This document shows positions 25,858 to 38,800 of a stretch of 64,000 bases of DNA, piece by piece; the first letter of the stretch is position 1, and every line of letters begins with the position of its first letter. Both the position numbers and the translations under genes were made by a program. The stretch comes from Cyclaneusma minus (Eukaryota; Ascomycota; Leotiomycetes; Marthamycetales; Marthamycetaceae), in assembly GCA_037179335.1 (NCBI GenBank), contig JAKZHN010000009.1:248001-312000 (forward strand). The letters run 5' to 3'. The notes under the pieces were generated by a model. That model did not search any database and was not told the origin of the DNA. It saw only the letters and a program-made list of their open reading frames with translations.

Positions 25858-27200
25858 CCCCTCGTTTGGTGGAAGGCGACACTGGGGAGTTCATCAGGCT
25901 GTGGACTCGTTTGCCCTGGGAATAATTTGCGCTGGAAATAAGTGGAAAATGGAGAAAGACGATGGATCGTGGACAAGACGGGTAATAATAATTCTGTAAG
26001 TAGTTTCGAATTCCGAAATATGGAATGTCGTATGCGCATACTCCAGTCGAGTTGTGTAGAAATACTAATGCTGGAGAAGAGTGACGATGATAGCTGATGG
26101 TCTCTACTCTCTATGCAAACTCCAATGCCTCAAGGTCCCGCGTCTAGGTAGCCAATGACAACGCGCACTTTCGCGACGAGACCGCGACAAGACTACCATG
26201 GTTTCGGGTCCGCCATCCGTGCAGCCTCATGGGCTAATCGGTGGCCCCGTCTTCTTGTTTTGCTTTTGCGCCTCAGATAAGTTGATACAAGACGTACTCG
26301 AAAGATTTTATTCTCTGTAAGGCGACATTTCATCTGATCTGGGGGCATGTCTCATGTCTCTGTCATTCCCAAATTCTTGCAAGGCGGGTGGAGCCCGATG
26401 TAAGTCATGCGAGGACCGGAAGTCTCCACACCGGCCACAGTTTGCCGACTTTATTTACATCGTATCATTGTCCCAGCAACGGTATTCGAGCCGCGCCATC
26501 CCAGAGGCAGAGATGATTTTTCTTGCTATTCAAAAATAATTCAAGCTTACTTGTAGCTCTGAGGAGGTCGCATAGATCTTCTCACAATGCTGGCGACCCT
26601 TTTCCCTGTATTAATCACGTACATAAAAGGTGAACAATGGCGAGAATTAAGCGTACAGCGAAGCGGCAGCGTGACACAGCATTGCGGTTGAGTTGCAGGG
26701 CCAAGGGCAACACTCTTTGTTGCAAAGCATAAACTGGCTAGGAGCAAACTTAATAAAAAGCTAAAAGAACTCCAGTCTCCAGCTTGCCTTCTAGATTTCC
26801 CCCTGTAATTTAGACATAAAGGAATTGAGGGCGAGTCCTTCGAGGCTCCGTCGAGGTTTTTCAGCCCTGCTAACAAACCAGAAAGCACAGTTTTGCCGAC
26901 GACGAGTTCATGTTTCGACGGCCCAGCGTCCACTAAAAATAAAGCGCTTGTTTTAGCGTGCATTTGCAGTCGGCTGCCACGCTGGGCCGGAAGAGGGCAG
27001 GCTCGACTGGCTCCCCGCCTCGCATCATCGCTCAATTCCTTCCTCGCCTAGCCGCAACGCCAACTCGACACGAGCTCTCCTCCGGCTCCACCCCCACGAC
27101 GCCCTCTGCTCTTTCCCTCGACACACCACAAACCGGCGCGTTATGACTGCGACCGTGCCGACCCTGTAGCAATCGTTCTTTCCCGTTCCGTGCCCTCGAG
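25858..27200. promoter_or_regulatory. divergent intergenic region Med16 / sirtuin
   Basis: 1.3 kb between two divergently transcribed genes. I see no gene, no RNA gene and no obvious TATA element near either start. A pyrimidine-rich stretch precedes the sirtuin start. Confidence 0.35.
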
Positions 27201-29242
27201 ATGGCGCGCACTCCGGCAAAGATGGGGCCTCCTCCGCGCGGTCCTGTCTCCTCATCATCTCCTCTTACATCCCTTGGATCGTCGCCATCACCGCCTGCAT
27301 CGCGCGCATCGTCATCATCGGCCTTATCCATGGCCTCAAGATCGCCAACTCCTCCGCCAGGATATCCTTCTCCGTCTCTGACCGGCAGTCGCTCTTCATC
27401 GAATACCCCTCCCGTCTTTGGCCCTCTCAGTCGCGACGGCCCTCCGCCGTCGAAGAAGAGAAGATTGTCGGAATTCAAGGCAAAGGCCCCCAAAGCTCCA
27501 AGGGGTCCGAAGGAGCGAACTACTGAATACTTGGACCTGGGAAGACTTGTACATCGCGAGACCGAAGAAGATTCCAATGACGAGGTACAACTACAGCGCC
27601 TGCTCAAGGAGCTGCGCACGAAGAAGAAGATTGTTGTTGTGGCAGGCGCTGGCATTTCGGTCGCCGCTGGAAGTACGTGTCTCGAATACCCCAACTTGCG
27701 CCTCGCTGACAAAACCATGCAGTTCCCGACTTTCGCTCAGCTACTGGTCTGTTCAAGACTCTCCCTGGCCAGCACAAACTTAAGTCCTCCGGACAACAGC
27801 TTTTCGATGCCTCCGTGTACAAGAACGACGATTCGACGGCCTCATTCCACGCAATGGTTCGGGATCTGTCCAAGATGAGTCGCAACGCCAAACCAACCGC
27901 ATTCCACCACATGATCGCAACGCTCGCCGAAGAAGGCCGACTCTTGCGCCTCTACAGCCAGAACGTGGATGGTATCGACACCAGCCTCCAGCCGCTTGCG
28001 ACGAATATCCCACTGAACGAAAAGGGTCCATGGCCAAAGACCATTTTATTGCATGGTGGATTGGAGAAGATGGTCTGTTCGAAGTGCAGTGAGCTGTTCG
28101 ATTTTGATGGAAGTCTTTTCGAAGGACCAGAGGCTCCACTTTGCACCACCTGCGATGAATTGGACCGTGTTCGCACAGAGATCGCCAACAGACGAAGTCA
28201 GGGTGTTGGAAGATTGCGCCCCCGTATGGTGCTCTACAACGAACACAACCCCGATGAGGAGGCTATCGGCCGTGTTTCTTGCGCAGATCTCAAAGCTCGC
28301 CCGGATGCTGTGATTGTCGTGGGCACCAGTCTGAAGGTTCCAGGTATCAGGAGAATCGTGAAGGAAATGTGTAAAGTCACTCGCGACCGCAGAGACGGAT
28401 TCACCGCCTGGGTTAATCTGGACCCAGAACCTGTCGCCGTGGAGTTCAAGGACTGCTGGGACGTTGTTGTCAAGGGTGACTGCCAGGATCTCGCGCGGTT
28501 CGCCCACCTGCCAAAGTGGGACGACAAGGACATTGGGGCTTACGATCACGTGTCTGACGAAGATATCGAGAAGGCCAAGACGACGAAGCTGGAGGTGGTT
28601 CTGGAGAGCAAGTCGACCGTGGAGAGTGCCAAGAAGGACAAGGCTGTTTCGTCAAAGCAGGGCATCTTGACGCCTACAGCCAGCCCACGCCATTCAAGCC
28701 CTGCAGTCGTGGCGTCAGGCGATCTTAAGGTGAAGCAGCCACAGCTGAACTTCATCAGAACCAGCAAACTCAAGGGAGAGGTCCAATCCGACTCAGATTC
28801 TACGAAGGAGAATCCAAAGAAGAAGCCCGGAAGACCCACAAAGTCTCCTGCTGCGAAGGGAAAGCCCACGGGCGTTGTCAAGAAGAGAGCCACTGCGAAG
28901 CCAAAGCAGGGTCCTGGAAGGCCACCGAAGGCCGCAGCAACGTCAAATCCGATTACGGCATTTACTACGACGAAAAAGACCACAGTCGCAGCTTCAAAGT
29001 CTACGGAAAAGCTGTCTTTGGGTACGCCTCCTTCCTCACAGGCCGAAGAAGATCCTGCTCCGTTGAAAGCATTCAATATGCGCAACGGTACTATCAAAGT
29101 CTGGAGTTCTGCTGTTTTGAGGAGTCGGACCGGTACTCCCCATGCCGAAGCTCCTACACCCCCTCCCAAGACGCGCAGCAGCCGCGGCGAGACCATCTCC
29201 CCCAGCAGTGTCCCCCACGGTATGGAAGCTCTCCTGTCATAA
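27201..29242 (+). CDS. HST4: NAD+-dependent histone deacetylase, Hst4-type sirtuin
   Basis: Class I sirtuin of the Hst3/Hst4 branch, which deacetylates histone H3 (K56 in yeasts) and helps genome stability and silencing in the nucleus. Two exons, 27201-27672 and 27723-29242, joined through a 50-bp GT-AG intron inside the NAD-binding motif, give 663 residues. Motifs: GAGISVAAGIPDFR (about 149-162), SQNVDGID (about 235), the catalytic histidine in LLHGGLEK (about 266), a zinc site CSKC...CTTC (about 276-301), and VVGTSLKVPG. The first 100 residues are a Ser/Pro-rich, disordered extension with a KKRR nuclear signal. The C-terminal 250 residues are basic and carry two AT-hook-like motifs, KKPGRPTK and GPGRPPK, which suggests direct binding to AT-rich DNA. 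The symbol is by branch similarity; Hst3 cannot be excluded. Confidence 0.9.
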
Positions 29243-30294
29243 GGGGCCCAGGACAATTGAACATGCAAATACGCGCATAGCACTGGCGTACTAAGTCCTG
29301 CATCATCATTCGCAACAGCAAGACCTGCATACTAGGAGTTCATATTTGCACGGTGCACTGGATAGAGATACCAAGCATTGGCGAGTGGGCGACAGCTCCG
29401 GCCACAATAGTCATATCTCGGTTGCATGGATCCTGGAAAAGGCGTTAGGGGCAAGCATCGTATCGGCCGTGGGCATTGTTACCTCAGTTTGCTTCTCTCT
29501 GCACAGCTGTGCCATGGATCGGATAGATCTTGGGGCAGATAGATGCGAGGGATCGACCTTATCGGAGGTTCTAAGAAGGAAATCACTGGGAATACCCTTT
29601 CGCGCGCATCGCCTGCTTTACTGGTGGATTGCGACTAGATACCCTTCTGTTCTTCAGATAGAACGCGGCCATAGGCCTACTTTCAAAATGCGAAACTGAT
29701 AATACCCCAGCTGCGATTTACGACCTGTGACATTCTGTAAAAAAAGAAAACACAGTGACTTTTGCTTATACATCTCATGAATTTTGAACGCTAGCTTAAT
29801 CATATATTCTTGTTCGTTTTTCCCAAGTGCTTCGTCGAGTATTCAGAGCATCAGGTTTGCCGTTCAGCCTCGCGCTTGGCACATCCGCCGGAACGAGGGG
29901 TCCCTGCTATCAAGCAACCTCACCAAGCAAGCAAGCAAGCATCGCGAAAGACCAACATCCCACCAAACGCCAACTTCCCCAGCAATCATACGAAACTCGA
30001 GAATCTCGAAACACCTCGAGTCAGCGACACGAGACGAAACTTGCAGCTGCTTTGTGTGTGAAGCGCTACTACCCGGCGTCTTTGAGCAGCCTCAGCCTCG
30101 AAACTTCCCGCATCAGAGACAATCGGGAAACACAACAAAGACACGGCAACCTTACAACACTTAAGAAAAGCCGGTCTCAGACATCTGCAACATCCTCGTT
30201 GTGTACAGCTACGGGTCGCTTGCTGTGCACTGTCGATAAAGTACAAACTCAGAAGAACCGCTTGACGTGAGAGCCGAAGCCAACCGCAGCCAAG
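29243..30294. other. intergenic, no gene seen
   Basis: 3' UTR of the sirtuin gene and promoter/5' UTR of the Apq12-like gene. A short AAGC run at about 29927-29942 is the only simple repeat noticed. Confidence 0.4.
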
Positions 30295-30945
30295 ATGGAG
30301 GTCAGAATGGACGTCGTGCAAGGTGTGTTGGCTCTCTCCCTTATGTCTCCTGCCCTTCTCTCCCCTCTGCGCTCCCTTCCCACCACTATCTAAAATCCCC
30401 AATAATCCAGGACTTCGCGGAAATGAATGCTAACAGATCATCAAAACACAGACATAATAGCACGCACCCAAAACTCCCTCTACACAACCTACGTGCAGCT
30501 ATCTCCATACCTCCCCGAACAACTCACCTCCCTCTCCACCCTAACCTCCCTCTCCTCCCTCCTCACAACCACGCAATCCATCGCCCAGCCAGTCTTCCTC
30601 CCGCTCCTCTCACACGCATACACTTTCATCTCCTACGCCACATCCACCTACCCCGCCTACATAACAGCCATAGGTTTTGCGCTCGCCTTTTTGGTGGTAA
30701 TCCAAATACTATCCATCATGCGACGAATCGTCATGTTCTGGACACGTCTAGCTTTCAAACTGATGTGGTGGGGTGCGTTGGTTGCTATTGGGAGTTGGGT
30801 GTTGCAGAGGGGTGTGGGGAGGACGGTTGCAGATGTGTGGAGTTTTCTGGAAGGGGAGAAACAGCATTTTGGGAGCGAGTATGAACGGTATGCGGCGGAG
30901 CAGCAGCGGTTTCAGAGGGCGAACGCGGGGACAGGGTGGCGATGA
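30295..30945 (+). CDS. APQ12: Apq12-like nuclear-envelope membrane protein
   Basis: Small membrane protein resembling the fungal Apq12 family (nuclear pore assembly, membrane fluidity and mRNA export at the nuclear envelope/ER). Proposed exons 30295-30322 and 30437-30945 give 178 residues. The start exon is 28 nt, and the acceptor follows a good branch site (TGCTAACAG) and keeps frame (MEVRMDVVQ joined to DHQNTDIIARTQ). Two hydrophobic segments are visible, around AYITAIGFALAFLVVIQILS and LMWWGALVAIGSWVLQ, separated by a basic stretch RRIVMFWTRLAFK typical of the family. A charged C-terminal helix follows. A later Met at 30427 is an alternative start if the first exon is wrong. Identification rests on topology and the central motif. 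Confidence 0.6.
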
Positions 30946-31737
30946 ATTGAGATACCCGATGAGCGGGGATGAGCGGGGATGAGGGATGTGAGGACGATGT
31001 GATGCTGCTTGGAGATAGCTAGCAGAGCCAACGGGGCGAAAACGGATACGATATTGACGGGAGCGAAATACACGGGTGATTTGCCGTGCGGTTGCCAGGC
31101 CCCGTACTTGCTTCGGGATCTGGAGCTAGGTGCTGTGATGGCCGAGACGACCGGACAAGACATCAAACGTCTGCAAACTTTGGAAATCTCATGACTTTGG
31201 GCATCCGCTGGGACTGGCATCATCTTCACATGTCGCCTATGAAGCGGGTGCTCTTTCTTCCGCTGACAATAAGGAAGATCAGGGGATGAGCATTGAAAAA
31301 TGCCTGGCCAGCCACGGCTACAATTGGGATACATCGGCGAGGACGGGCGTATTGGGTTACCTAGTGGCGTTTCGAGGGATCGAAATAGCTTGACCTTTTT
31401 CCTCGGGCTATGGACTTTTTCGCTTACTTGTGTGTGGACTTTTTACACCATTCCATTTCTGCGTTCTCGGTTTCGCTGGGAGGAAGGACGAGAGGCAATT
31501 TGAAACTTATGGTGCCATGAAAAACATTCAAATTTGATTTGTGAAGGGGATATCTTGTCTACAGAACGCCAGTCGCTATGCAAACCCGCAGCCAGAACCA
31601 CCCAATCTACAGCAAATACCGTATTCCCAGACTTTTGCCCAGCCAGGAACCTAGACATCCAGACATCCCAAACCGAGATATCCGCTCCCTTCGCCGACGC
31701 ATTGTACAGCCCTCTTCAACAAAGAGGTCCTCACAAT
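30946..31737. other. convergent intergenic region
   Basis: 3' ends of the Apq12-like gene (+) and GPN3 (-) face each other here. No gene or repeat seen. Confidence 0.4.
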
Positions 31738-32990
31738 CTAATCATCCATCCCCCCTTCATCCCCCACCTCCAACTCGTGCGGCTCTTTGGGCTCCTGCGC
31801 CTCATGATACTGAATAGCATCATCAATGTAGCTCAGAATACTCCCCACACTATCCTCATCTTGCACATCCAGCTTCAAATAGCTCACCATGCCAAAACTA
31901 TCGATAAGTCCGGCCACCGCCCTGTTCAAGCGTTTAAATCCCGCGCCTCGCATCAGCGTCTTTGTTTCTGCCGGATCGCCTTCGCCGTTGTCCGCGTCGT
32001 CGGCTTCTTTCGCGCCTGGGACGGTGGGTTCGTCGTCGAGTAAGGAGACGTCGGGATCGAGAAAGCGCTTCAGCTGGCGCTTTTTCATCTGGTCCTTGAT
32101 CAAATCCATCTTACTCAGGATATTGATATGCGGAATCTCGAGCATGATCATCGCAGACATTGCTGACAAAGTCCCGGAGAAGAACTTTGCACGATCAACT
32201 ACAAATGTGGCTTCGAGCAAATAAGCAGCACACAAGTTGATGTTGAGACTGCCCATGCGGGTGAGGTGCGAAATGAGGGTGGGTAGGATGGGAATGTGGG
32301 TGTAGAGTTCGATTTGGCCGGGCATGTCGATTATGATGAGGTATTCTTCGGCGAGGGGGTCGAGGGCGTCGGTGAGGAAGTCGAGGTTTTGGAGGAGGAA
32401 TTCGAGACAGTAGATTAGGCCGCCGTTGGGGCCGAGACTGAGCTCTTCCATGGCGTCGTCGAGGGAGATGAGGTCTTTGATGTCGAGGTCGGGCTGGCTG
32501 TGGTGGGGAAAGAGAGGTTAGCTGGTTGTTTGGTGGTTATTTTGATTGGGGGCGGGATGTGTAGGAATTGAGTCCAGCTATGAAGATTTGCGACATGGTG
32601 ATTCTTGGAGAATTGATGTAGAAAGTTGATATGACTCCCGGACTTTCTGGAAGACAGGCTGATTGAGAGATCTCGGAAAACATATCGGAGAGACTTTGCT
32701 TTTGGCGGATCTGGGAAATTCTTGGGAACTCACTGGACAAAGTCCTCGGCGGCAGGGTCGAGATTGACATAGAAGCAGGATCGCCTGTTGTTTTGCAGGT
32801 GGCTAATCAGGGCGGAGCAAAAGGTTGACTACAGACATGGATCATGGTTAGCTAGTTGGCCAATATGTCAGACTGAGGATTGCGGCGCGGATGTGAGGCG
32901 CAACCATCTGTAAGACGGCATGAAGCAGTTCAGTTCACTCACTTTGCCAGCCCCGGCTGGGCCCATCACCAGGCAGCCAAACTTGCTCAT
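31738..32990 (-). CDS. GPN3: GPN-loop GTPase 3
   Basis: Small GTPase of the GPN family that assists cytoplasmic assembly and nuclear import of RNA polymerase II (and III), usually as a partner of GPN1/GPN2. Three exons, 32990-32943, 32828-32734 and 32497-31738, give 300 residues. The first intron splits the P-loop after GPAGAGK, and the S/T of the Walker A comes from exon 2 (STFCSALISHLQNNRR). Other motifs: VNLDPAAEDF, PDLDIKDLISL, the GPN tripeptide in LGPNGGLIYC, the G3 motif DMPGQIELY, and the G4-like SKMDL. Length matches the family (about 280-300). Intron 2 (32733-32498, 236 bp) is longer than its neighbours. The gene is divergent from SAM synthetase. Confidence 0.93.
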
Positions 32991-33817
32991 GGTGAAAGCT
33001 GGGTATTGTCGAGCTTTTGGAGGAGTTGCGCACTTGCTGGAGAGGATATGTGCGGTGGTGAAATTTCGAGATTTCAATCCTCACAGTGATGCAGTTTCAT
33101 CGCAGCCTTGCGGCGCCTCGTCCTTATCTCTATCGGGCTAGAGCTTTAGGGCGTCAAGATCCGCTGCTCCGATGACATCCGGGTCCGAGAAACGGCGGGG
33201 ATCCAGATTTTAGTCGGGGAAGGAGACGAGGCCTGAAATTTCCATGTTGTCGTACAATTCGGTCTGTTTGGCAGTAAACACACCGAGCCAATGACAGCAG
33301 CGGCCACACTTTATTCGGCCACTTCTTGCTTCTTTGTTCCCGCTCTTTATTTCGTGTTTAAAGAGAACTCTACGTATTGTTCTCGCGAGCTGGATGCCGA
33401 CTTGACTTGCCATGATAGCTGATGCAAGGCTATCAGACCCTGCCCCGCTAGGCTGCTTGTGCAGTCATCTGGCGCCCTTATTGGCCTAATAGGGCCCGAG
33501 GTTGAGCTTTTGGGTGAGGATTCAGCTCAACGCTCGGGCATTGAAAAAAAGCGGCACTGTAGCAGCGAATAAGACCTTAGCGGCATTCTGACTTTCGGAC
33601 TCGGATAGCGGGCGAAACCCCACCTCTGTCAATTTCAGGCCGCCGATTGTGCCATTGCAGACAAAAACCCCTCCAAGTCCCCGACTCAGCGAAAGTGTCC
33701 AATCTTCTCCCCATCCATTCCTCGCCCGGCCTCTCTCTCTCCACCTCAGTCGACGAGTCTCTTCATCATAATTCCCCTTCCCTCATCCCCCCCGTTGAAT
33801 CCACACACTCCGTCAAG
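32991..33817. promoter_or_regulatory. divergent intergenic region GPN3 / SAM synthetase
   Basis: Promoter space for both genes. A pyrimidine-rich tract (CTCTCTCTCTCC near 33733-33747) lies 70-90 bp before the SAM synthetase start, as is common for highly expressed fungal genes. An imperfect palindrome centred on GGCC at 33475-33494 is present. No gene seen. Confidence 0.4.
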
Positions 33818-35118
33818 ATGCCTGGCTTATCGAACGGCAACTCTCACCACAACCAGGGCACCTTCCTGTTCACCGTAAGCCCGGAGCCCTCAAATCGTGA
33901 CCACGAGTTCAATTGCTAACATGCTCCCAAGTCCGAGTCGGTCGGTGAGGGTCACCCCGACAAGATCGCTGATCAGGTCTCCGATGCCATTCTCGATGCC
34001 TGCCTGCGGGAGGACCCTTTCCCCAAGGTCGCTTGCGAAACTGCCACCAAGACCGGTATGATCATGGTCTTCGGTGAGATCACCACCAAGACCCGCGTCG
34101 ACTACCAGAAGGTCATCCGTGATGCCATCAAGGACATCGGATACGACGACTCCTCCAAGGGCTTCGACTACAAGACTTGCAACGTTCTTGTCGCCATTGA
34201 GGAGCAGTCCGCCGATATCGCTCAGGGTCTGCACTTTGACGAGCAGATTGAGAAGCTTGGTGCCGGTGACCAAGGTATCATGTTCGGATATGCTACCGAC
34301 GAGACCCCCGAGCTTTTCCCTCTCACTATCCAGTTGGCCCACAAGCTGAACGCTGAGATGTCCGCTTCCCGCCGTAACGGCTCCCTCCCATGGCTCCGCC
34401 CCGACACCAAGACCCAGGTCACCATTGAGTACAAGCACGACAACGGTGCTGTGGTTCCTCAACGTGTCCACACCGTTGTTGTCAGCGCCCAGCACAGCGA
34501 GGACATCTCCACCGAGGAGCTCCGCAAGGAGATCAAGGAGAAGATCATCAAGAAGGTCATCCCCGCCAAGTACCTAGACGACGAGACCATCTACCACGTA
34601 AGCAGCCCCCAATTTTGTTCAGCCCGCTTCTCAGTAAGCACTGACTTACAAACCTCTAGATCCAACCCTCCGGCAAGTTCATCATCGGTGGTCCTCAGGG
34701 TGATGCTGGTCTTACCGGCCGTAAGATCATTGTCGACACCTACGGTGGATGGGGTGCCCACGGTGGAGGAGCTTTCTCCGGAAAGGACTACTCCAAGGTC
34801 GACCGATCTGCTGCCTACCTTGCCCGTTGGATCGCCAAATCATTGGTCCACTCCAAGCTGGCCCGCCGTGCTCTCGTCCAACTCTCCTACGCCATTGGTG
34901 TTGCTGAGCCTCTCTCCATCTTCGTTGACACCTACGGCACCTCCGAGAAGTCCTCTGACGAGCTTGTCGCCATCATCAACAAGAACTTCGACCTGAGACC
35001 TGGCCCAATCGCCAAGGAGCTCAACCTGATGAAGCCCATCTACTTCCGCACTGCCAAGAACGGTCACTTCACCGACCAGAGCTTCACCTGGGAGCAGCCC
35101 AAGACCCTCTCTTACTAA
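33818..35118 (+). CDS. SAM2: S-adenosylmethionine synthetase
   Basis: Makes S-adenosylmethionine from methionine and ATP in the cytosol, the methyl donor for most methylation reactions. Exons 33818-33874, 33932-34597 and 34660-35118 give 393 residues, the normal length. Family motifs are intact: the N-terminal SESVGEGHPDKIADQ with the ATP-binding HPDK, the hexapeptide GAGDQG in the IEKLGAGDQGIMFGYATDET region, and the P-loop-like GGGAFSGKD with the metal/phosphate-binding residues downstream (KVDRSAAY). Codon use is strongly C/G-ending and differs from the surrounding genes, as expected for a very highly expressed gene. The tandem array starts about 750 bp downstream. Confidence 0.98.
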
Positions 35119-35864
35119 AAACCCTCCTCTCATGTCCAAGAAAGGGCAGCCTCGCATCGCTTCCGCGGGCCGCCCTCGTGTTTCTTTTAACAACCCGGCG
35201 TTCAATTGATGGCATGGCATCACGTCTCAACGACGGATGAACCATTTAGCGATGTGTGTTTTTAACGAACGGCATTTACGACTTTACTTTATTCAACCAA
35301 AAGGAAAGGAAAGGGCAGAGAGGGGCCGATGATTTTTCGCATTCCGGGGGGGACAACTATGGTCGCGTTTCTGTTGTCTCTTTTTGGGAAGGTTAAAAGT
35401 CTTTCAACATAGACCTAGAAGAGAGTATTGAAAAAGGGTGGCCACGCCCACGGGGTATGGATTTTGCACGTGTTTTTCACACAAAGCATGGCGTTCGGAG
35501 AATTTCAACATTTTCTCTGGCAAGACTTCGGGGTGGGCCAATGTCTGGATTCGTGAGAATGGGAATGGGTGATTGTTGCGTTTGTATATTGATATTGATG
35601 GCTGTAGATGCGAATGATATCTATGGTTGTGTGCGGTGGGGGATGGCTTTGGCTGTTTCCCTCGCGCAAGGAACAATCTTGTCTTCGATGCACTTTGTGA
35701 GTTGCAACGTCACCTCTGTAACATACTCGGTCTGCTCAATCCACCCGAGGCAAGGTTTTCCCACTTACTCGGAACCCTCTCGATGACTCAGATTCCTCCA
35801 AATTACTTGGATAATTTCCAACATCGCCCATGATTCTGATAGTTATCCATCGACTCATCCACAC
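35119..35864. other. 3' flank of SAM synthetase
   Basis: Presumed 3' UTR and spacer. No gene seen. Array-like sequence becomes recognisable at about 35865. Confidence 0.4.
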
Positions 35865-38800
35865 TCACTGCCGTGGGCTTCCACTGCCGTTATGACATGC
35901 CTACTGTTGCCTCCCATAGCGACAGTGACTCCCTTCTGCGACAGCAGCCTATTTCTTCTCTTTCTCTCGAACTGGATGTAAGAACTCCACATCCAAAAGC
36001 CTTCAGCTTTGACCTTTTCAGTCTTTGCTGGTCTATCCCATGGGTGCTTAGGTATGCTGGCTCGAGTCGAGCATGCGACCGGTTCATGATTTTTCCAAAG
36101 CTTGAAGGGAAAGGAGTCGTTGCTTTTATAGCTTTTCAAGTGGCAATTTTCATTTTGCAGATTTCGAGTACTGCTCTTCGGTCTCGTATAGCAATAGCTG
36201 ATAGTGAGATACGCTGCGATAGTCTGATAGTCTGATAGTAGTGGCTCCTGGGGATTGGGGGGATTTTGGTTTAGGTGCCAACTTTGTCTTGGACTTGTCA
36301 CTTGTGCGTATTGCTGCTTTGGTTTTCGTGGTTAATATCGACAGTGATGGTTTGTCTTCGACAGCAGCCTGTTATTTTTTTCTTTTTATTTGAGATAGAT
36401 GGCGGTAAAAGAGCTAAAGGCTTCCCGTTCTGGGAGTCTTGTGCAATGGTTGGAAAGGTTGGAAGCTGTTGACTCGCAGGTGGCTGGGTGGATAGGTATG
36501 CTGGCTCGGTACTGGCTTTAGTCATGTTGCCGTAGCGTAGCGAGTACGGAAGCTTGGCTCCTAGGAGGTGGGAGGGAGACTGCTTTTATAGCTTTTAGCT
36601 TTTCAGGTCGACATTTGAAAGTTGCGAGTGCGGCTGTTCGGTTTCGTATAGCAGTCAGGTGACATTGGCTTTTAGTTTGTCGAGATAGGGGCATGGTGGG
36701 ATGATTGTTGTTGTTAACACCTACGACCGGTGGTGGACAAGCGTTTTGTATCGACAGTGACATTCTTTCTTGACAGCAGCTGAGTGAAGCGCGCCGAAGA
36801 CTAGACGTAACACACAGTCTTCAACTCCCGGCCTCCTAGTTCAAATTTTCCGGTCACTGCTAGCTAACCTGCAGATTTCGAGGTGTGACACGTTGACATG
36901 GTTCTGGCTCCATTCGAACTTCGCTGGTTCCAATGGGAGCTTGACTTTTAGGAAGTGGAAGAGAGGCCCTTTTTATAGCTTTTCACGTCCAGGATCGAAG
37001 GTTCTAGTGCAACTGTGTGGCTTTGGTATAATATTTGACAGCAGGCAGTGGCAAAGGACAGAAACTTGGGATGTTACTGCCGTTGCATGCAGCATGCCTG
37101 CTGCTGGTCGAGAAGCGTCTCGTGGCAATAGCGACTCCCTCTCTCGACAGCAGCTCCCCACTGTCTCTTTACTTTTTAAACGCGATGTACGAACTCCCCA
37201 GATTCGAGTCTCGCAACTCTGTCCCCCCGGTAACTGCTGGCTAATTTGCAGTTCTGGGTATATGTAATGTCGACATGGTTCTGACCTTAGTTGCGAACTT
37301 TTCGTGGTGTGAGGTGATTGTCGTTCCGAATTTGAATTCCAAGAAGCGGGCCCAAATACCGTTGCCATCAACTGCTGAGGCACTTGCGGGTTTGGCGGGC
37401 GGTGGCCTCTCTCTGCGTCTCAGCGATCACCCTTCGGACACTCTGGCAGCTTTTATAGCTTTCAGGTCCTAGTCTTGAGGTCTCGAATGTAGCTTACTTG
37501 ACAGCGCTTTGCTTCGGCATTCGACAGTAGCAAGTAATGATCGACAGCACCTTGTTGGGGGCAGCGAATAAGAAAGAGCTTGCTGCCAGTCGAGAAGCGT
37601 TCCCATCGACGGTGGCATTCTCCCTCGACAACAGCCTCTTTGCTTCCTATCAGATTGTATGAAACCAACTTTCCGTTCTAGAAGCTTCTTCATTACTATT
37701 CCAACTCTGTTGGCATGTGATTATGAAGTTAGGAGTACCGTGTGTGCCACCATAGTAGCGATCTAGCAGCCTTTTGAAGCTTGGCTGGGGTGAGGTGGAA
37801 GAGAGTGTGCTTTTATAGCTTTTCAAGTCACGAGTCTGACTATTTCGAGTACGGCTGTGATCCATCTAGAATGGCTTCTCTTTAAAGCGACAGCAGCTGG
37901 TGATGAATGACCAGAGCTGGGCTGGACGGGTGGGTGGGGTTAACATCATTATTTCAGGCTCGCTACTGGTCGAAAAGCGTTTCTTCCCGACAGTGACTCC
38001 CTTCTTTGACAGCAGCTTTTTTTCTGTATCAGACTGCGAATATCTATTACCTCCTTAGATGTGATTGTTACAGCTCTAACTTTCTCGCTTGCCAGCTAAG
38101 TCGTAACTGTGTATCATGACGCTAGTCGAGCGACTTGATGGAGCGAATTAATGGACATGGAAAATTCGCATTGATCTTAAAAGCTTGACTCTTGGAAGGT
38201 GGAAGGGAGGCTGCCTTTATAGCTTTCAGCCCTTTAAGGTCACGGGTTTGAAAGTCACGATTACTTTGTTTTGACTGTAGCTGATATGGAGTGACAGAAG
38301 GCTTTTGGGACAAGAGAGTGGATTTTCGCTGTCGCTGTTTGATCCAGAAGCATTTCAATGATTTCATGTCGACGGTGGCTCTTCCATTCGACAGCAGCCA
38401 TCTCCTTTTCCTCGGATTGTACGTTCAAATTCCCCAGTTTCAAGCCTCGCATTCTTGACTCACAGTCACTGCTAGCTAAGTTGCAATCTAGATACGTGGG
38501 AACTTGACAAGGTTCTGATTTGACTTGCGGCACATATTCGTCAGCTCGTGAAGTTGAGGAATCTGACTCTCAGGAAGTGGAATAGAGCGTCCTTTTGTAG
38601 GTAGTTTTGAAGTCAGGATGCCGAAAAAAGGAATCTTGTTGTCCTTACATGATGCTTGCAGAAGCGCCCCGTGTCGACAGCAACTCTTCTTCTCGACAGC
38701 AGCCTCATCCTTTTCTTCAGAATGGAGGTAACAACTTCCCAACCCCAAGCCTCGCAGCTTATCTCCCTAGCAACTGCTACCTGAATTTCTAGATATGTGG

